Positions 60,127-64,000 of a stretch of 64,000 nt of DNA are shown here, piece by piece (the stretch's first letter is position 1; every line of letters starts with the position of its first letter). The translations under genes were made by a program, and so were the position numbers. The stretch is from Roridomyces roridus (Eukaryota > Basidiomycota > Agaricomycetes > Agaricales > Mycenaceae). The notes below the pieces were generated by a model. The model worked only from the letters and a program-made list of their open reading frames with translations. It ran no database searches and was not told the DNA's origin. The stretch spans positions 3,224,001 to 3,288,000 of the forward strand of contig JARKIF010000002.1 of assembly GCA_029378245.1 (NCBI GenBank), read 5' to 3'.

Positions 60127-62118
60127 ATGGGCACTGTCTCCTCCACCAGCCAACCCATCGTTATTCGGAAACGCTCGACCGTATTCACGCGTATTACCTT
60201 GCCATGCACGTCCGGCGACTCCCTCGACACAACCTCTGAACACTCCCAGGAAGCCCACAGTCTAGTACACGAGAAGACGCGTTATACAGAACAGGAGCAC
60301 CGAAAACCCCCGCCGCCGCCGCCGCCGTCAGAGAAACCCCATCCCCATCCACAACCTTCATTCCCAGCCTATGCACCCACACAGGACATTGTATCCGACG
60401 CCGCGAGTACCTCCTACCAGGACTTCCTCAATACGTTCCCTGGTGCGTGACCGTTTCTTTCTCTGCGACCAATGTCTGAACTGTCTGCTTCAGAGTACAG
60501 GCTGACGTGGATCTTGGACACCCTTCGCCGGAGTGACTATCAGCGCCTCGATACGACAGGAGAAACTTATGCGGACTACATGGGCGGCGCGATATACCCA
60601 GAGAGTCTAGTCCGCGTCCATACGGAGTTTCTCAACCGCAGCGTCATGGGCAACACACACTCCATCAGCAATAGGTCGAGTCTTGTTCGCCTGCCTTGCG
60701 TTCATGACTGACGTCGGACGTAGCTCTAGACTATCTTTAAAATGCGCCGACGAGGCTCGGGCAGCTGTGCTGTCGTTCTTTCGGGCGCCCTCCGAGGAGT
60801 ATGCCGTCGTTTTTACCCCCAACGCTACCGGCGCCTTAAAATTAGTGGGAGAGTCATACCCATTCACCGGCGGCGGGAACTATGTTCTCTCGCACGACTC
60901 TCACAACAGCGTCCATGGTATTCGAGAATTCGCAACATACCGCGGTGCTCGTGTTTGTTACATCCCGCCTACCGCCACTGGTGGCTTTGAGCCCGAGCTC
61001 GCAAAGGTTCTTTCATTTATTTTCTCTCAAAACTCTACTAATGCACTCGTAGAACATTCTACTGCGGAACCGGCCGCGCTCAGCGCCATGTCTTTTCGCT
61101 CTCACTGGGCAATCGAACATCACCAACGCCAAAAATCCCCTCTCGATCCTCGAATATGCGAAATCTCTGGGATACCACACACTTTTGGACGCTGCAGCGC
61201 TTGCGGCAACCTCTGCGATATCTCTTACAGACACTCCGGTGGACGCCATGGCAGTATCTTTCTACAAGATGTTCGGCTTTCCGACGGGGGTAGGAGCACT
61301 TGTCGTGAAAAAATCGTTCCTGAAGCAGCTGAAACGGCCATGGTTTGCGGGTGGTACGGTCAATTTGGTGCAGGTGCCTGGCACTATCGTAACCCGGTCC
61401 CAAGAACTGCACGAACAATTCGAGGCACGTTGACTGCTCCATTGACCGCCTTGTTTCTAATTTCCGAGGCGCTTCAGGATGGCACCATCAATTATCTGAC
61501 ACTTCCAGCCGTTACTGACGGTCTCAGATTTTTGTCCGCCTATCTCCCATTCTTGCCGCTCAGGCTTTCGTGCCTCATGCATTACCTTGTTTCATCCCTA
61601 TCGCAATTGCGACACGACACAACAGGCAATCCAGCCGTCCGCATTCTTTCCGCCAAACCCTCGCGCCGACTCACATCCGTGGGGGACCAGTCTGACACCG
61701 GCTCCATCGTCTCCATAATATTCCTTTCCGTACGTATCCCACCGTACCGAGTTGATTCCGAATTCTGACATGCAGCTAGCCTTCCGGCGAAATCCTCCCA
61801 AACTCCTTCGTCGACTACGCCGCGTCCAAGTTGAACCTTTCCCTCCGCACGGGCTGCATGTGTAATCCCGGTGGTGCAGCCGCGATGCTCAACATCCAAG
61901 AAGACATGGATAAGCTGTTCGAGGGCGCGACGCTCAAAGATTTCGAAAACGCCGTCGGACGTCAGCTTGGTGTCGTGCGTATTAGCCTTGGGCTCGCGAG
62001 CAACTTCCAAGATGCTTGGACCATCGTACGGTTCGCGGGTCTCTTCGCTACCGAAAAGACGCGCAACTTGCTGTGGGATCATTTTGTGGATGCCTCGGGC
62101 ATCGGGCGGGCGATCTGA
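60127..62118 (+). CDS. NifS-like PLP enzyme, molybdenum-cofactor-sulfurase-like, copy 1
   Basis: Class V aminotransferase fold, resembling the N-terminal sulfurase domain of MOCOS; it may mobilise sulfur from cysteine. Start MGTVSSTSQPIVIRKRSTVF. A Pro-rich run is followed by an intron. Motifs: ADYMGGAIYPESLVRVH, FTPNATGALKLVGESYPF, SHDSHNSVHGIREFATYRGA, LLDAAALAATSAISL, SFYKMFGFPTGVGALVV (PLP Lys) and LRTGCMCNPGGAAAML (candidate catalytic Cys). The MOSC domain of full-length sulfurases is absent. Six introns are inferred; one has a GC donor (GAG|GCACGT near 61429), and the last uses an acceptor TAG four bases downstream of CAG. The gene looks intact at about 580 residues. Confidence 0.8.
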
Positions 62119-62294
62119 ACTTCGGTTGTTGTTTTTGCTGGGCTTTCGCTTCCTCTTCGTGGATGGACGGACGGCTGGATATGGACACCCCCGCTCTACT
62201 TCTGGATTACACCGCATGCACTGTTGTATTTTTTCGAGCTGTATTACGTTCCTTTGTATCCGCTCTGCGCACCTACTTTAAGCTCCTGTTTAGA

Positions 62295-62921
62295 TTACAT
62301 TAGAATCCAATAATTGCGTGTTGAGTTACGAAGTGGACGGCGGGAATAGGCTTCCGGCGAGTGGACATTTGGCATGTTGAGAAATGAGAGGCGGGGGTCA
62401 TCAGAGGGTTCGTAACATGGCGAAGGCCTCTTGGAGAGGGACCTGAAGGCACTGCAGAGAAATTTGCCGCGCACAAGGTCCAGGCCGGTGACTAGATGAG
62501 TACTTGGCGCCTGGCGCCCATGCACGAGTACTTCGCGCCCAAATTCTGAAGCGATGACATGGGATTGGATTGAGAATTGATGCCAGATGGATGCAATTAA
62601 GTGGGCGCTGCGGCACTGCACAGTGCAAACGAGTAGACGAGAGGCTTCAAGACATTCCGGGAAATTTCCGGCTAGACAGCGTCGCAGACTCGCCACCAGG
62701 TTGTGGCTTGCCATGCACGAAAAAAAATCCGCGGCCAGAGGAGAATATGGCGGCGAAGGTAGCCGAAGGATGTAGAGAGCTTCATTATTGAAAAAGCGGA
62801 AGAGATTCCTCTTTTCGGATCTGGCGGAGCGTCGAGGGTCTGTAAGTAGAAGGCATTTGATCCGATCGCAGTCACCGTTGACAACAATTGACCGGCTCTT
62901 CTTGGCTTTATCCATCTTCAT
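62295..62921 (-). CDS. Hypothetical protein (weak)
   Basis: Open frame of 208 codons, MKMDKAKKSRSIVVNGDCDR to STRNYWILM, with no domain, signal peptide or membrane segment that I can identify. It contains many Cys and Arg in irregular spacing. It is convergent with the sulfurase gene. It could be a chance frame. Confidence 0.25.
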   Translation of the reverse strand: MKMDKAKKSRSIVVNGDCDRIKCLLLTDPRRSARSEKRNLFRFFNNEALYILRLPSPPYSPLAADFFSCMASHNLVASLRRCLAGNFPECLEASRLLVCTVQCRSAHLIASIWHQFSIQSHVIASEFGREVLVHGRQAPSTHLVTGLDLVRGKFLCSAFRSLSKRPSPCYEPSDDPRLSFLNMPNVHSPEAYSRRPLRNSTRNYWILM

Positions 62922-63599
62922 CAGTCCTGCACACTTTGGACTCGCTCAGCCTCAAGTTACTGTAGAATCTTTTTGCTCCTTGGCAACATCCGTCCGCCAC
63001 CCGCACGCCCGCTCCGCTCCCACTAGGAATGGGTACAACTCTTTTCAGCGGTGAACAGAAAGAAAAGAAAGGACGCTGACTGCACTGGTTTAACGCCCAT
63101 AGCCGAGCTCGGAGGCTACAAAGGTGTGAATCTCATGCTCAGGCCCACCCAGCGTTCCTGAGCACCGTTTCAGCCAAGGCAAACAGTATTAGCATCAACT
63201 TCTGCAAGTGTGGTTGTAGATTTCAACGACTTGAAAAGACACAGGTTTCGGTCGGGACTTTTGGTCTCCGTGTTAGAAAGCGGTGTTGCAACGAACGCTC
63301 GTTGCGGCTAGCAGTTCTGCACCCATTCGCCGACCCCGATGGCCCCTCGTTGCAGTGCCTCGCCCTGAATGTGTCTGCTCTTGAATTCAAGACACAAGCA
63401 TTATAGGAGCCTGCGGTCATGTGCGACCCCTGATTTCATTGTTCAATACTTCAAAGAGTTGCCGGAGAACCAACGGAGAGCGGATAAGGTGCGAGTCTTC
63501 AGAATGATGTATCAGAGAATCAAGTTGAAGGATACGAGATCCGATTGGTATGAGCCAAGTATGGGCGGCCGATCATCCGAGATCGGCGTGTTCTCTTTC

Positions 63600-63609
63600 T
63601 ATATAAAAG
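63600..63609 (+). promoter_or_regulatory. TATA box of sulfurase-like copy 2
   Basis: TATATAAAAG lies 35-45 bp before the ATG at 63644. Confidence 0.6.
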
Positions 63610-63643
63610 TTCATGGCAACTAACGTTCATTCAACAAACCATC

Positions 63644-64000
63644 ATGGGCGCAGTCTCTTCCATCCCCCAACAGCAGCGTTCGCCTTTATTCCCTCGAATT
63701 TCCTTGCCCTGCACGTCCGCAGAGTACCTCGACACGACCTTTGAACAATCGCAAGAAACTCTGAACGAAAAGATCCGTTCTGGAGGGGAGAACCGACAAC
63801 CATCACCGACGCCCCAGCTGTCGGCCACACCACATTTGTTTTCATCCTATGCACCGCAGTACACCGTGTCGGGCGACGCCAGTGGCGCCTATCAAGAGTT
63901 TCTCAAGGCATTCCCCGGTTCGTCCCTACTTTCTTGGGTCTGCACGAGGTTTTGACTGTCTGACCAAGAATACCTTCTTACTTGGACGTTGGATACTCTC
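63644..64000 (+). CDS. NifS-like PLP enzyme, copy 2, partial
   Basis: Cut by the window end. The first exon starts MGAVSSIPQQQRSPLFPRIS and mirrors copy 1: LPCTSAEYLDTTFEQSQET against LPCTSGDSLDTTSEHSQEA, and YAPQYTVSGDASGAYQEFLK against YAPTQDIVSDAASTSYQDFL. An intron (63920-63970 approx.) leads to EYLLTWTLDTL, matching EYRLTWILDTL in copy 1 at the same intron position. It is therefore a tandem paralogue in the same direction. Confidence 0.8.

Larger units (their letters stand above)
62119..63643. other. Spacer between the two sulfurase-like genes
   Basis: A 1,525-bp region. It holds one minus-strand frame of 208 codons described separately and the promoter of copy 2. Nothing else is supported. 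Confidence 0.45.

Noticed and set aside
59730..60230. Minus-strand frame of 166 codons
   Set aside because: Overlaps the first exon of the sulfurase-like gene antisense and has no domain; promoter position favours the plus gene.

Overview
The window is nuclear DNA of a filamentous basidiomycete, most likely an Agaricomycete. Almost every gene is split by many short GT-AG introns of about 45-60 nt. Coding density is high on both strands. The gene content is that of mushroom-forming fungi: MYND-finger, BTB and F-box/LRR-like families, a cytochrome P450, an FAD/BBE oxidoreductase, and lineage-specific seven-helix and disordered proteins. There are no operons, CRISPR arrays or bacterial elements. 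Gene models were assembled by hand by joining exons at consensus splice sites, so exon-level detail is inferred.

1-20.9 kb is mostly housekeeping: 3' truncated NOP12 (-), BIG1 (+), a Pus9/Rib2-type pseudouridine synthase (+), a P450 (+), CWC15 (-), an unknown protein (-), a disordered protein (+), an F-BAR/SH3 cytokinesis protein (-), a seven-transmembrane protein (-), EFG1 (-) and a coiled-coil protein (-). 20.9-37 kb carries the Mediator subunit MED13 (+), a BTB protein (+), a one-pass membrane protein with a beta-rich outer region (-), a disordered protein (-), an FAD oxidoreductase (-), a MYND-finger protein (-) and an SCI1-like RS protein (+).

37.3-50 kb is unusual. A secreted protein, a Pmr1-type Ca2+ P-type ATPase, an aldo-keto reductase and three related F-box genes all read as clear homologues, but each needs one or more single-base frame corrections, nearly all in the +1 direction. 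Either base-calling insertions or decay of an accessory block could explain this. One F-box gene is also cut near its 3' end by a short tRNA-like insertion flanked by a perfect 16-bp direct repeat, which looks like a SINE.

50-64 kb holds a mitochondrial-looking RRM-like protein with a repeated exon-intron unit, a second copy of the seven-transmembrane gene (35 kb from the first, with matching exon boundaries), an ankyrin protein, two disordered proteins, a long stretch with no convincing gene, and two tandem copies of a NifS-like (molybdenum-cofactor-sulfurase-like) PLP enzyme, the second running off the window end.

The genes do not form one pathway. NOP12 and EFG1 act in ribosomal RNA maturation, CWC15 and possibly the SCI1-like protein in splicing, MED13 in transcription, BIG1 and the ATPase in the secretory pathway and cell wall. 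The accessory genes look like duplicating fungal families.
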